From contig NZ_JOEE01000012.1 of NCBI RefSeq assembly GCF_000720925.1, positions 1 through 62,338 of the forward strand: DNA of 62,338 nt, given 5' to 3'. The stretch comes from Phycicoccus jejuensis (lineage in GTDB: Bacteria; Actinomycetota; Actinomycetes; Actinomycetales; Dermatophilaceae). Both the position numbers and the translations under genes were made by a program. The notes beneath the pieces are model-generated. The model saw nothing but the letters and a program-made list of their open reading frames with translations, was not told where the DNA came from and searched no databases. Of this stretch, positions 44,187 through 53,325 are shown in pieces. Numbering within the stretch: position 1 is the first letter of the stretch; each line of letters starts with the position of its first letter.

Positions 44187-45626
44187 TCAGTCGCCGAGCT
44201 CGCGCCGGCGCCGCACGACGTACTCCTCGAGCTCGGCGCGCACGGCCTCGTCGAGCGCCGGCTGCTCGTACTCCTCGAGGCGCTTGCGCCAGATCGCCTG
44301 CGCGCGCGTCGCCGTGTCCTGCGCCCCGTTGCGCATCCAGCGCTCGTAGTTCTCCGAGGAGTTGAGGAACGGCCGGTAGAAGCAGGTCCGGAAGCGCTCC
44401 ATCGTGTGCATCGAGCCGAGGAAGTGCCCGCCGTGCCCGACCTCCTGGTGGGCGTCGAAGCCGAGCGAGCCCTCGTCGATCTCGAGGGGCGTGAACTCGT
44501 GCTGGAGCATCTCGACGATCTGGCAGTCGATGACGAACTTCTCGAAGCCCGCGACGAGGCCGCCCTCGAGCCAGCCGGCGCTGTGCATCACCCAGTTCGT
44601 GCCCGCGAGGAAGGTCGGGAGCAGCGTCATCAGGGCCTCGTAGCCGGCCTGTGCGTCCGGTACCTGCGAGGACGTGAGGCCGCCACCGGTGCGGAACGGC
44701 AGGTTGAAGTGGCGGGCGATCTGGCCGGTGCACAGCAGGCCGATGCCCGACTCGGGCGTGCCGAACGTCGGTGAGCCCGACTGCATGTCGATGTTCGAGA
44801 GGAACGAGCCGAAGATGACCGGGCAGCCCGGGCGGATCAGCTGCGCGAGGGCGATGCCCGACAGCGCCTCGGCGATCTGCTGGACGAGCGCCGCCGGGAT
44901 GGTGACCGGCGACATCGCCCCCATGAGGATGAACGGCGTGAGGACGACGGGCTGCGCGGCCGCGGCGTACTCGAAGAGCGCGTCGAGCATCCGGTCGTCC
45001 CAGCGCAGCGGGCTGTTGCAGTTGACGAGGCTGATGCTGACCGGCGTCCGCTCGATGGCCTCGCGCCCGCCGAAGAGGATCTCGGACATCGCGATGACGT
45101 CGCGGGCGTTCTCGCCGGAGACGACGTTGCCCATGAACACCTTGTCGGTGATGGTCATCAGGGCGTAGGTCATGTCGAGGTGGCGCGAGTCGAGCGGCGC
45201 GTCGTTGGGCTCGCAGACCACGCCGCCCGCGGAGTCGAGCACCGAGAACGACTGCGAGAGACGGGCGAAGTTGCGGTAGTCCTCGAGCGTGCCGTCGCGG
45301 CGCGTCTCGCCCTCGCGGACGAACGGCGGCCCGTACACGGCGCCGAACGCCATCGAGTCACCGCCGATGTGGATGCTCCGCTCGGCGTTGCGCGCCTGGA
45401 CGTCGAACTCGCGCGGCGCCTTCGCCACCTGCTCGAGGACGAACTCGGGGTCGAGGAAGACGGTGTTGTCCTCGACCCGCTGGCCGGCCTGCCGGAACAG
45501 CTCGAGAGCCCGCTCGCTCATGAACTCGACCCCGATCTCGGTGACGAGCCGCCGCCAGCCGGCGTCCAGCTGCGCCATCGCGTCCGCCGAGAGGATCTCG
45601 TAGCGCGGCATCCGGTTCGTGAACAT
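44187..45626 (-). CDS. MttB-superfamily methyltransferase, non-pyrrolysine (glycine betaine:corrinoid methyltransferase candidate)
   Basis: A 479-residue protein of the trimethylamine methyltransferase (MttB) superfamily. Family stretches include GVEFMSERALELFRQAG near 27-43, FVREGETRRDGTLEDY, LLCTGQIARHFNLPFRTGGGLTSSQVPDAQAGYEALM, and GAQDTATRAQAIWRKRLEEYE near the end. The frame runs full length with no internal amber codon, so it lacks pyrrolysine. Such homologues (MtgB and relatives) demethylate quaternary amines like glycine betaine and pass the methyl to a corrinoid protein, encoded divergently here. GGAGG 9 bases before the ATG at 45626 fixes the start. Substrate is inferred from the bet, transporter and dimethylglycine genes around it; carnitine or proline betaine remain possible. 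Confidence 0.82.
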   Translation of the reverse strand: MFTNRMPRYEILSADAMAQLDAGWRRLVTEIGVEFMSERALELFRQAGQRVEDNTVFLDPEFVLEQVAKAPREFDVQARNAERSIHIGGDSMAFGAVYGPPFVREGETRRDGTLEDYRNFARLSQSFSVLDSAGGVVCEPNDAPLDSRHLDMTYALMTITDKVFMGNVVSGENARDVIAMSEILFGGREAIERTPVSISLVNCNSPLRWDDRMLDALFEYAAAAQPVVLTPFILMGAMSPVTIPAALVQQIAEALSGIALAQLIRPGCPVIFGSFLSNIDMQSGSPTFGTPESGIGLLCTGQIARHFNLPFRTGGGLTSSQVPDAQAGYEALMTLLPTFLAGTNWVMHSAGWLEGGLVAGFEKFVIDCQIVEMLQHEFTPLEIDEGSLGFDAHQEVGHGGHFLGSMHTMERFRTCFYRPFLNSSENYERWMRNGAQDTATRAQAIWRKRLEEYEQPALDEAVRAELEEYVVRRRRELGD

Positions 45627-45691
45627 GCGCGTGGGCCTCCACAGGGCAGGACGAGCGTTGACGGTGAGCCGCGCCACATCCTAGCCTCATC

Positions 45692-45714
45692 ATGTGGGCG
45701 CACAAGGCCCACAT
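45692..45714. promoter_or_regulatory. 23-bp palindrome between mttB and the second iclR: candidate operator
   Basis: ATGTGGGC-GCACAAG-GCCCACAT has perfect 8-base arms around a 7-base centre. It lies next to -10-like boxes for both directions (TAGCCT at 45682-45687 on plus; TAGGAT at 45683-45678 on minus), so a bound protein could control the methyltransferase and the corrinoid operon together. Its arms differ from the GTTGC palindromes. Confidence 0.75.
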
Positions 45715-45761
45715 CGTGAGCGGCGACAGACGGTCGCCGCCGCCCTGCGAGAGGACCACCC

Positions 45762-46525
45762 GTGCCGACCCCGCCCCCGACCACCGGGACCCAGTCGATC
45801 GACCGGGCCGCCGACCTCGTCGCCCGGGTGGTCCACGCCGACGGGGGGCTGACGGCCGCGGCGCTCGCGGACTCGACGGGGCTCGCGCGCTCGACCACCT
45901 CGCGGCTGCTCGCCGCGCTGGAGCGGGCCGACCTGCTCGCGCGGGACGACACCGGCTCGTGGGCCCCCGGCCCGCTGTTCGACCTCTACGCGACCCGGCG
46001 CACCGGCGACGAGGTGCTCGCGGAGGTCGCCGGCCCGACGATGCGCGAGCTCGGCGAGATCACCGGCGAGACGGTGAACCTCGGCGTGCCGCGCCGGGGC
46101 ACGGTCGTGCAGGTGGCGCAGGTCGACTCCTCGTACTACCTCGGCTCGCGCGACTGGGTCGGCACCGACGTGCCCGCCCACGCCTCCGCGCTCGGCAAGA
46201 TCCTCTACGCCCACGGCGCGCTGCCCGTGCCCTCCGGCCCCCTCGACCCGCCGGCCCCGGACGCCGTGACCAGCGGCGCCGAGCTCGCCGCGCAGCTGCC
46301 CGGCATCCGCCGCGCCGGCTACGCGACGACCGTCGACGAGCTCGAGCCCGGGCTCACCGGTGTCGCGGCGCCGGTGCGCCACCGCGGGTCGGTCGTCGCC
46401 GCCCTCGGCATCTCGGGACCGACGTCCCGCCTCGTCGGCGACCTCGCGTCGACCGGCGCCCTCGTCGCCACCCACGCCGCGGCCCTGTCCGCCCGGCTCG
46501 AGCACCACCCACACGAAGGAGCGGC

Positions 46526-46529
<4 letters not shown>
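45762..46529 (+). CDS. IclR-family transcriptional regulator (regulator 2)
   Basis: A 255-residue IclR protein. The winged helix reads SIDRAADLVARVVHADGGLTAAALADSTGLARSTTSRLLAALERADLL (about 12-59), and the effector domain has ETVNLGVPRRGTVVQVAQVDSSYYLGSRDW and AHASALGKILYAHG. GTG start with GAGAGGA upstream. It heads the corrinoid operon, overlapping the corrinoid protein gene by 4 bases, and is divergent from the methyltransferase gene, which makes it the likely local regulator through the 23-bp palindrome. Confidence 0.85.
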
Positions 46530-47187
<658 letters not shown>

Positions 47188-47191
<4 letters not shown>

Positions 47192-48081
47192 GCGCCCCGC
47201 TGCGGCACACCGTCCTCCGGTCGGCGACCAAGGAGGTCGTCATCGGTGCGGACAAGCCGTTCTGCGTCATCGGCGAGCGGATCAACCCGACCGGCCGGCC
47301 GGTCTTCCAGGCCGCGCTGCGCGAGGGCGACCTGTCGATCATCGCCAAGGACGTGGCGGCACAGGTCGCGGGCGGGGCCGACGTGCTCGACATCAACATG
47401 GGCGTGCCGCTCACCGACGAGGCGGAGCTGCTGACCAAGGCGATCCAGCTCGTGCAGTCGCTGACCGACCTGCCGGTGTGCATCGACTCCTCGGTGGTCG
47501 AGGCGCTCGAGGCCGGCCTGTCGGTCTACCAGGGCCGCGCGCTCGTCAACTCGATCACCGCCGAGGACGACCGGATGGCCGCCATCCTGCCGCTCGTCAA
47601 GAAGTACGACGCCGCCATCGTCGCGCTGCCGAACGACGAGGACGAGATCCCGATGGAGGCCGAGAAGCGCCTCGCCCTCACCGAGAAGATCGTCCGGGTC
47701 GCGACGCAGGAGTACGGCATCGCGATCGAGGACATCGTCATCGACCCGCTCGCCATGCCGATCGGCGCCGACTCGACGGTCGGTCGGACGACGCTCGAGG
47801 TGATCCGCGGCATCCGCGAGCGGTGGGGCCTCAACACGACGTGCGGCGCCTCGAACGTCAGCTTCGGGATGCCGGGCCGGCACGCCATCAACGCGGCCTG
47901 GCTGCCGCTCGCGATGTCGGCGGGGATGACGAGCGCGATCATGGACGCGCGCACGCCGCACGTCGTCGACGCGGTGCGGGCCTCGGACCTCCTCCTCGGC
48001 AACGACGAGTGGGGCATGTCGTGGATCGGCGCGCACCGGGCCCGGCAGGCGGCGGAGGCGGCGGCCGCCGGGACGGCGTGA
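47188..48081 (+). CDS. Methylcorrinoid:tetrahydrofolate methyltransferase (MtgA/AcsE-like)
   Basis: A 297-residue pterin-binding TIM barrel of the MeTr/MtgA family. It shows FCVIGERINPTGRPVF (25-40), GGADVLDINMGVPLTDE, CIDSSVVEALEAGL, VNSITAE, IVIDPLAMPIGAD and TTCGASNVSFGMPGR, the Asn-rich pterin site. It transfers methyl between corrinoid protein and THF, giving 5-methyl-THF. Compared with dihydropteroate synthase it lacks the sulfa-site loops and has the ERINPTG start of methyltransferases. The GTG start overlaps the corrinoid gene by 4 bases. Confidence 0.92.
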
Positions 48082-50054
48082 CGGGCGAGCGCGGGCCGGA
48101 CCAGCCCTTCGAGGACGTCGTCGAGGACCTGCGACGCGAGGGGCTCCTCGAGCCGCCCGCGCCGCTGACCTCCGACGTCGACGACACCGAGCTCGCCGGA
48201 GCCGGCCGGGTCACGTTGTCCTTCAGCCCGGCCGAGCGCGTCGTCCGTGTGCCGCCGGGGGTGTCGGTGTTCGACGCGGCGTCGTGGAACGGCATCGCCG
48301 TGGACTCGACCTGCGGCGGGCACGGGACCTGCCGCAAGTGCCGGGTCCGGCTCACCCGCGGCACGGCGCCGGTGACCCGGCACGACGTGCGGACCTTCAC
48401 GGCCGACCAGATCCACGACGGCTGGCGCCTCGCGTGCCTCGTCCGCGCGACGCACGACCTCGACGTCGAGGTGCCGCCGCTCGTCACCCGGCCCAAGGCC
48501 TCGACCGTCGGCGTCGGCCGGCAGGTCATCCTGCGGCCGTCGGTGCAGAAGCGCTACGTCGAGCTGACCGAGCCGACGCTCGCCGACCAGCGCACCGACC
48601 TCGCGCGGCTGCGCGACGCCGTCGACGACCTCACCCTGAACCCCGACCTCTACGCGCTGCGCCGGCTGCCGGTCGTGCTGCGGCAGAACGACTTCAAGGT
48701 GACGGCGGTCGTCGTCGACGAGACGCTGGTCGACGTCGAGCCCGGTGACACGACGGGGCGGCGGCACGCCATCGCCTACGACCTCGGCACGACGACGGTC
48801 GTCGCGACGCTGCTCGACCTCGAGACGGGGACGCCGGTCGCGGTGTCGTCGGTGCTCAACCGGCAGCAGCCGTTCGGCGGCGACGTCATCACCCGGATCA
48901 GCGCGACGATGATGGATCCGCAGGCGCTGCCCCGCCTCACCGCGCTCGCCCGCGAGACCCTCGCCGGGCTCGCCGCCGAGGTGTGCGAGGAGGGCGGCGT
49001 CGACCCGGCCGGCGTCTACGAGGTGGCCCTCGCCGGCAACGCGACGATGACCGCGCTCCTGCTCGGCGTCGACCCCGAGCCGCTGGGCGTCGCGCCCTTC
49101 GTCCAGGCGACCGCCGACTGGCCGGTGCTGCTCGCGTCCGACCTCGGGCTCACGCTGCACCCGGGCGCGCGCGCCGTCGTCTTCCCGGCCCTCGGTGCCT
49201 ACGTCGGCGGCGACATCGTCGCCGGGATGCTCGCCAGCGGCCTCGACCGCGACAAGCGGGTCCGGCTGTTCGTCGACGTCGGCACGAACTGCGAGATCGC
49301 GCTGACCGACGGGGAGCGCATCGTCACGACCGCCGCACCCGCCGGGCCGGCGTTCGAGGGCGGCGCCATCCGCTGCGGGATGCGCGCGGCCGACGGGGCG
49401 GTGGAGGTCGTCCGGCTCGACCCCGACGCCGAGGACCCCTCGCTCGCGGTCGCGCTCGGGGTCATCGGCGACGTCGAGGCCCGCGGGGTGTGCGGGTCGG
49501 GGCTCGTCGACGCGGTCGCCGAGCTCGCCCGCGTCGGCCTGCTCGACTCCTCGGGCCGGTTCGTCACCGACGAGCGCGCTGCCGAGCTCGCGCCGGTGCT
49601 CGCCGACCGGATGGCGACGGTGCGCGAGGGGGAGCGGGTCTTCGTCCTGCACCGGCACTCCGCCGACGCGCCCGTCGAGGAGTCGGTCTACCTCTCGCAG
49701 AGGGACGTCCGCGAGCTGCAGTTCGCGAAGGCGGCCATCTCGACCGGCTGGTCGCTGCTGCTCGAGGAGCTCGGGCTCGAGGCGTCCGAGGTGCAGCAGG
49801 TGCTGCTCGCCGGCTCGTTCGGGTCCTACCTCTCGCCGTCGTCCGCGGTCCGCATCGGGCTCGTGCCGAAGCTGTCGGTGCTGCGCATCGTCTCGGCCGG
49901 CAACGTCGCGGGGGAGGGCGCGAAGATGGTGCTGCTGTCGGCCCGGGAGCGGGCCGGTGCCGACGCGCTGCTCGAGGAGGTGCGCTATGTCGAGCTCTCG
50001 GACCGCCCCGACTTCAACGACCGCTTCGTCGACCAGCTCGCCTTCCCCGTCTGA
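48078..50054 (+). CDS. Reductive activator of corrinoid proteins (RACo/RamA-like ASKHA protein, 2Fe-2S)
   Basis: A 658-residue protein. The N-terminal 2Fe-2S ferredoxin domain has Cys79, Cys85 and Cys88 (STCGGHGTCRKC) and Cys120 (RLACLV). A linker leads to an ASKHA ATPase domain: AYDLGTTTVVATLLDL phosphate loop (near 233), NRQQPFGGDVITRI, VDVGTNCEIAL, GGAIRCGMRA and LLAGSFGSYLSP. RACo proteins use ATP to lift Co(II) corrinoid to Co(I) after accidental oxidation. Its presence in an apparently aerobic actinobacterium is notable. The GTG start overlaps the methyltransferase gene, closing a four-gene chain with the regulator, corrinoid protein and methyltransferase. Confidence 0.9.
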   Translation: MTGERGPDQPFEDVVEDLRREGLLEPPAPLTSDVDDTELAGAGRVTLSFSPAERVVRVPPGVSVFDAASWNGIAVDSTCGGHGTCRKCRVRLTRGTAPVTRHDVRTFTADQIHDGWRLACLVRATHDLDVEVPPLVTRPKASTVGVGRQVILRPSVQKRYVELTEPTLADQRTDLARLRDAVDDLTLNPDLYALRRLPVVLRQNDFKVTAVVVDETLVDVEPGDTTGRRHAIAYDLGTTTVVATLLDLETGTPVAVSSVLNRQQPFGGDVITRISATMMDPQALPRLTALARETLAGLAAEVCEEGGVDPAGVYEVALAGNATMTALLLGVDPEPLGVAPFVQATADWPVLLASDLGLTLHPGARAVVFPALGAYVGGDIVAGMLASGLDRDKRVRLFVDVGTNCEIALTDGERIVTTAAPAGPAFEGGAIRCGMRAADGAVEVVRLDPDAEDPSLAVALGVIGDVEARGVCGSGLVDAVAELARVGLLDSSGRFVTDERAAELAPVLADRMATVREGERVFVLHRHSADAPVEESVYLSQRDVRELQFAKAAISTGWSLLLEELGLEASEVQQVLLAGSFGSYLSPSSAVRIGLVPKLSVLRIVSAGNVAGEGAKMVLLSARERAGADALLEEVRYVELSDRPDFNDRFVDQLAFPV

Positions 50055-50667
50055 GGCGCGCGACCCGGGGCGCGTCGCCCTCGTGGCCTGCGGGGCCATC
50101 GCGCAGCCGGCGGCCGAGGCGGCGGCCCGTCACGGGTGGCCGCTCGACGTCCACCCCTTGCCGCCGTTGTTGCACAACCGGCCCGAGCGCATCGCGCCGG
50201 CGGTGGCCGAGGCCGTCGCGGACCTGGGGTCGAGGTACGACCGCGTCGTCGTCGGGTACGCCGACTGCGGCACCTACGGGGCGCTCGACGCGGCCTGTCG
50301 CGAGCTCGGGGTGGAGCGGCTCCCGGGGCTGCACTGCTACGACCTGTTCGCGGGACCGGCGACCGTGGAGGCGCTGTCCGCGGAGGAGCCCGGCACCTAC
50401 CTGCTCACCGACTTCCTCGTGCGGTCCTTCGCGCGGACGGTCGTGCGCGAGCTGGGGCTCGACCGCCATCCCGAGCTGCGCGACGACTACTTCCGCCACT
50501 ACGCGCGCGTCGTCTGGCTCGTGCAGACGCGGGACCCCGCGGAGCAGGCGGAGCTGCGCGGGCTCGCCCAGGAGGCCGCGGAGTCCATCGGCCTGCCGCT
50601 CACGGTGCGGCACACCGGGTCCGGCGGGCTCGAGGCCGCCCTGGCCGCGCTGGTCAGCCCGCGGTGA
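49987..50667 (+). CDS. DUF1638 family protein
   Basis: A 226-residue protein with DUF1638 features: RVALVACGAIAQPAAEA near 33-50, VVVGYADCGTYGALDAAC, and LPGLHCYDLFAGPATVEAL, with conserved Cys in each. DUF1638 genes often accompany corrinoid methyltransferase genes in methanogens and anaerobes; the function is unknown to me. No start codon exists between the activator stop and the conserved region, so translation must begin at the ATG at 49987 inside the activator gene, a 68-base overlap, giving an odd Ser/Thr-rich leader of about 30 residues. The start could also be non-canonical. Confidence 0.75.
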   Translation: MSSSRTAPTSTTASSTSSPSPSEARDPGRVALVACGAIAQPAAEAAARHGWPLDVHPLPPLLHNRPERIAPAVAEAVADLGSRYDRVVVGYADCGTYGALDAACRELGVERLPGLHCYDLFAGPATVEALSAEEPGTYLLTDFLVRSFARTVVRELGLDRHPELRDDYFRHYARVVWLVQTRDPAEQAELRGLAQEAAESIGLPLTVRHTGSGGLEAALAALVSPR

Positions 50668-51547
50668 GCGCGGCGGCCATCGCCCGCAGGTGCGCGGGCG
50701 AGGAGCCGCAGCACGCGCCGACGACGTCGATGCCGAGGTCGCGCAGCTCTCGCGCGTGGTCCGCCATCGCCTCGGGCCCGACGGTGTAGACGAAGCGGTC
50801 GCCGTCGAGCTCCGGCAGCCCGGCGTTGGACTGGGCGACGAGCAGCACCCCGTCCGGCCGCGCGGCCACGAGCTGCTCGGCGATGGTGCGCATCTCGTCC
50901 GGGCCGCGGCCGCAGTTGGCGCCGACCGCGTCGACGCCGTCCGCGGCGAGGGCGGCCACGGCGGCGGCCGGGGTCACGCCCATCATCGTGCGCAGGTTGG
51001 TGTCGAACGACAGCGTGACGACGAGGGGCAGCTCGGGGGCCTCGGCGCGGGCGGCGGCGACGGCGGCGCGTGCCTCCTCGAGGTCGCTCATCGTCTCGAC
51101 GAGGAGCAGGTCGGCGCCGCCGTCGCGCAGGCCGCGGACCTGCTCGGCGAAGAGCTCGCGGGCGGCCTCGGGGGTCAGGGCGCCGAGCGGCTCGAGGAGC
51201 TCGCCGGTGGGGCCGATGTCGCCGGCGACGAGGGCGTCGTGGCGGCGGGCGACGGTGGCGCACAGGGCGGCCGCGGCGCGGTTGACCTCCTCGGCCTGCC
51301 CGGCGAGGCCGTGCTGGGCCAGCCGCGGCTCGGTGGCGCCGAAGGTGTTCGTCGTGAGCAGGCGGGCGCCGGCCACCGCGTACTCCTCGTGAAGGGCGGC
51401 GACCGCGTCGGGGTTCGTGAGGTTCCACGACTCGGCGCACTCGCCCATCGGCAGCCCCCGCTCCTGGAGCAGCCAGCCGTAGCCGCCGTCGGCGATGGCC
51501 GGGCGCCCGGCGAGGAGGGTGGTGAGTCGGTTGGTCACGTCGACCAC
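50654..51547 (-). CDS. Homocysteine S-methyltransferase family protein
   Basis: A 297-residue zinc TIM-barrel of the MmuM/BHMT/MetH-N family. Zinc cysteines are in AVGANCGRGPDEM and VVGACCGSSPAHLRAMA; TTNTFGATEPRL and VAGDIGPTGELLEPLG are family stretches. The N-terminal glycine motif, usually DGAMGTxL or DGGxGTEL, is DGGYGWLLQERG here, a Trp/Leu pair replacing the Thr/Glu. It would methylate homocysteine from betaine or another methyl donor. It is downstream of the MTHFR gene by 19 bases and shares its operator. The GTG at 51547 or at 51538 may be the start. Its 3' end overlaps the convergent DUF1638 gene by 14 bases. Confidence 0.82.
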   Translation of the reverse strand: MVDVTNRLTTLLAGRPAIADGGYGWLLQERGLPMGECAESWNLTNPDAVAALHEEYAVAGARLLTTNTFGATEPRLAQHGLAGQAEEVNRAAAALCATVARRHDALVAGDIGPTGELLEPLGALTPEAARELFAEQVRGLRDGGADLLLVETMSDLEEARAAVAAARAEAPELPLVVTLSFDTNLRTMMGVTPAAAVAALAADGVDAVGANCGRGPDEMRTIAEQLVAARPDGVLLVAQSNAGLPELDGDRFVYTVGPEAMADHARELRDLGIDVVGACCGSSPAHLRAMAAALTAG

Positions 51548-51566
51548 GGTAGCGACTGTGCGGCGG

Positions 51567-52433
51567 TCATCCCGGCGGTCTGACCCGGGCGGACACGGCC
51601 TCGTCGAGCATCCGCCGTCGCCACGACTCGATGACCGCCACCTGGTTGAAGGTGAAGACGTGCAGGCCCTCGATGTCGAGCGCGGGGTTGGCGGCGAGCG
51701 CGGCGACCCGGCTGACGAAGCGGTCGGTCGAGAAGCCGGGGGAGGCGATGCGGGCGAAGACCGACTTCTGCTTGCGCAGGAAGCGCAGCGACTCGCCGAC
51801 GCCGATCTTCGTCGCCATGCCGAGCAGCTTGGTGCGGTCGACCGGCCCGGGGACCCCGACGAGGATCGGCAGGGTGACCCCGCGGCGGCGGACGCGCTCG
51901 GTCCAGGTGCCGAGGTGCTCGGCGTCGAAGGTCATGTTGGACACGACGTGGGTGGCGTAGCGGCGCTTGTCCCACATCGACTGGACGGTGACGTCGTCGT
52001 CGATGCTCGGGTGCGACTCGGGGTAACCGGTGATGCCGACGTGGGTGAAGGGGTGCTCGAGCGCGGCGAGGTCCTGGAGGAGGTCGAGGGCGGAGGTGTA
52101 GTCGCCGGCCGGGGGGTCGGCGTCGCCGCCGGGGACGAACACCGCGGTCACCCCGGCCTCGGCCAGCCGGGAGACGACGTCCTCGAGCTCGGCGCGGCCG
52201 GTGACCATGCGCGCGGCGAGGTGCGGGACGACCCGGTAGCCGGCGGTCGCGAGGGCGACGGAGGTGTCGAGGGTGGCGGCCAGGCCCTTGCTCGGGGCGG
52301 CGGTCACGGTGACGGTGAGGGTGGGGGGCACGTGCTCGAGAACGGCCTCGGTGATCGAGGGAGTGGGCATCACCTCGTAGCGCGCCCCCTCGAGGAGGTG
52401 GGCGAGGGCCACGGTGGGGAGTTCGTTGCTCAT
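51567..52433 (-). CDS. Methylenetetrahydrofolate reductase-family protein
   Basis: A 288-residue TIM-barrel flavoprotein of the MetF family. It shows RYEVMPTPSITEAV, LTVTVTAAPSKGLAATLDTSVALATAGYRVVPHLAARMV, TAVFVPGGDADPPAGDYTSALDLL, HVGITGYPESHPSI and GLHVFTFNQVAVIESWRR. Compared with standard MetF the VT-A-PSKG start and the PESHP motif are those of the short one-domain form. In this setting it may oxidise methyl-THF, made by the corrinoid system, back to methylene-THF, the reverse of its usual role. No ribosome site precedes the ATG; the start lies inside a perfect palindrome. Confidence 0.85.
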   Translation of the reverse strand: MSNELPTVALAHLLEGARYEVMPTPSITEAVLEHVPPTLTVTVTAAPSKGLAATLDTSVALATAGYRVVPHLAARMVTGRAELEDVVSRLAEAGVTAVFVPGGDADPPAGDYTSALDLLQDLAALEHPFTHVGITGYPESHPSIDDDVTVQSMWDKRRYATHVVSNMTFDAEHLGTWTERVRRRGVTLPILVGVPGPVDRTKLLGMATKIGVGESLRFLRKQKSVFARIASPGFSTDRFVSRVAALAANPALDIEGLHVFTFNQVAVIESWRRRMLDEAVSARVRPPG

Positions 52434-52460
52434 CGTGCAACCCGTCTCGTCATACGCACC
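52425..52460 (-). promoter_or_regulatory. Tandem operator of the predicted IclR regulon, over the MTHFR start codon
   Basis: GTTGC-TCATCGT-GCAAC at 52425-52441 is perfectly symmetric in its arms and contains the start codon. A weaker partner, GTCTC-GTCATAC-GCACC, follows at 52444-52460, centres 19 bases apart. Confidence 0.65.
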
Positions 52461-52534
52461 AACGGGAGCCAGCGTAGGGGCGGGGGTGCCTCGGGCGCCA
52501 GAGCCGTGTCGGGTGGTGGTGGCAGGCTGCCGGG

Positions 52535-52975
52535 ATGGAGCAGCGGATCTCGTTCGTCACCCTGGCCGTCGCCGACCTCGCGACCTCGCGGCGCTTCTAC
52601 GTCGACGGGCTCGGGTGGGTGCCCGAGCTGGAGGTCGACGGCGAGGTCGTGATGTTCCCGGCGGGGGAGCGGCTCGTGCTCTCGCTCTGGGACCGGGCGC
52701 ACTTCGAGGCCGAGGTCGGCGGCGTCACGGTGAGTGGGCCCGGCCTGTTGCCGCTCACGCTGTCGCACAACGTCGAGACGCCGGCCCTCGTCGACGAGGT
52801 GCTGGCGCTCGCCGCGGCGGCCGGGGCGACGGTGGGGACGGGGGTCGAGCGGGAGTGGGGTGGCTACTCCGGCTACTTCGCCGACCCCGACGGCGTGCGC
52901 TGGGAGGTCGCCTGGAACCCGGGCCCGATCGGCCGCCGGGTCGTCCCGGGCACGGAGCCCGTCGTCCCGGGCTGA
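52535..52975 (+). CDS. VOC-family (glyoxalase/dioxygenase-fold) protein
   Basis: A 146-residue protein with the paired beta-alpha-beta-beta-beta modules of the VOC superfamily. It starts RISFVTLAVADLATSRRFYVDGLGWVPELEVDGEVVMFPAGERLVL and ends GGYSGYFADPDGVRWEVAWNP. The first metal His is missing (TLAVADLA has no His), while the final Glu (WEVAW) is kept, so it may not bind metal as glyoxalase I does. Function is open. Confidence 0.75.
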   Translation: MEQRISFVTLAVADLATSRRFYVDGLGWVPELEVDGEVVMFPAGERLVLSLWDRAHFEAEVGGVTVSGPGLLPLTLSHNVETPALVDEVLALAAAAGATVGTGVEREWGGYSGYFADPDGVRWEVAWNPGPIGRRVVPGTEPVVPG

Positions 52976-52982
52976 GGGGCGG

Positions 52983-53249
52983 TCAGAGACCGGCGGCGCG
53001 GCGGACCGGCGACTGGGTGCCGTAGTACGCCTGCAGGTTCTCCTGGAGGATGGAGCGGATGAGCGGGGCCTCCTCGGTCGCGATGCCCTGCGCCTCCTGG
53101 GTGTCCACGGCGACGAGGAGGTCCTCGATCTCGTGGGGGGTCCGGTAGTGCGAGAGGTCCTCGCGCAGCCGGCGGACCGCGGCGCGCTGCTCGCGGCGCT
53201 CACGGAGATCGTCCTTGACGGTGGTCCAGAGTGCGGTGGTGTTCGTCAT
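52983..53249 (-). CDS. Small helical protein of unknown function
   Basis: An 88-residue charged protein (MTNTTALWTTVKDDLRERREQRAAVRRLREDLSHYRTPHEIEDLLVAVD...). It is mostly helical, with a DLS-YRTP-EIEDLLA-like motif that recurs in small actinobacterial proteins. The ATG at 53249 is chosen; a longer start would run into the LysR promoter. Divergent from the LysR gene. Confidence 0.6.
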   Translation of the reverse strand: MTNTTALWTTVKDDLRERREQRAAVRRLREDLSHYRTPHEIEDLLVAVDTQEAQGIATEEAPLIRSILQENLQAYYGTQSPVRRAAGL

Positions 53250-53313
53250 GCATCCAGTGTGCGAGCGACGCCATCCATGCGTCCAATGAAAACGACGCAA
53301 CCGTCACATGACG

Positions 53314-53319
53314 TATCGT
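53314..53319 (+). promoter_or_regulatory. -10 box of a predicted leaderless lysR promoter
   Basis: TATCGT ends 6 bases before the ATG at 53326 and favours that start over a GTG/ATG-like start further up. Confidence 0.5.
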
Positions 53320-53325
53320 CATGGG

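Noticed and set aside
44187..45626. Pyrrolysine use in the MttB-family protein
   Set aside because: The frame has no internal amber codon and no pylT or pylS gene is seen, so it is the non-pyrrolysine type.
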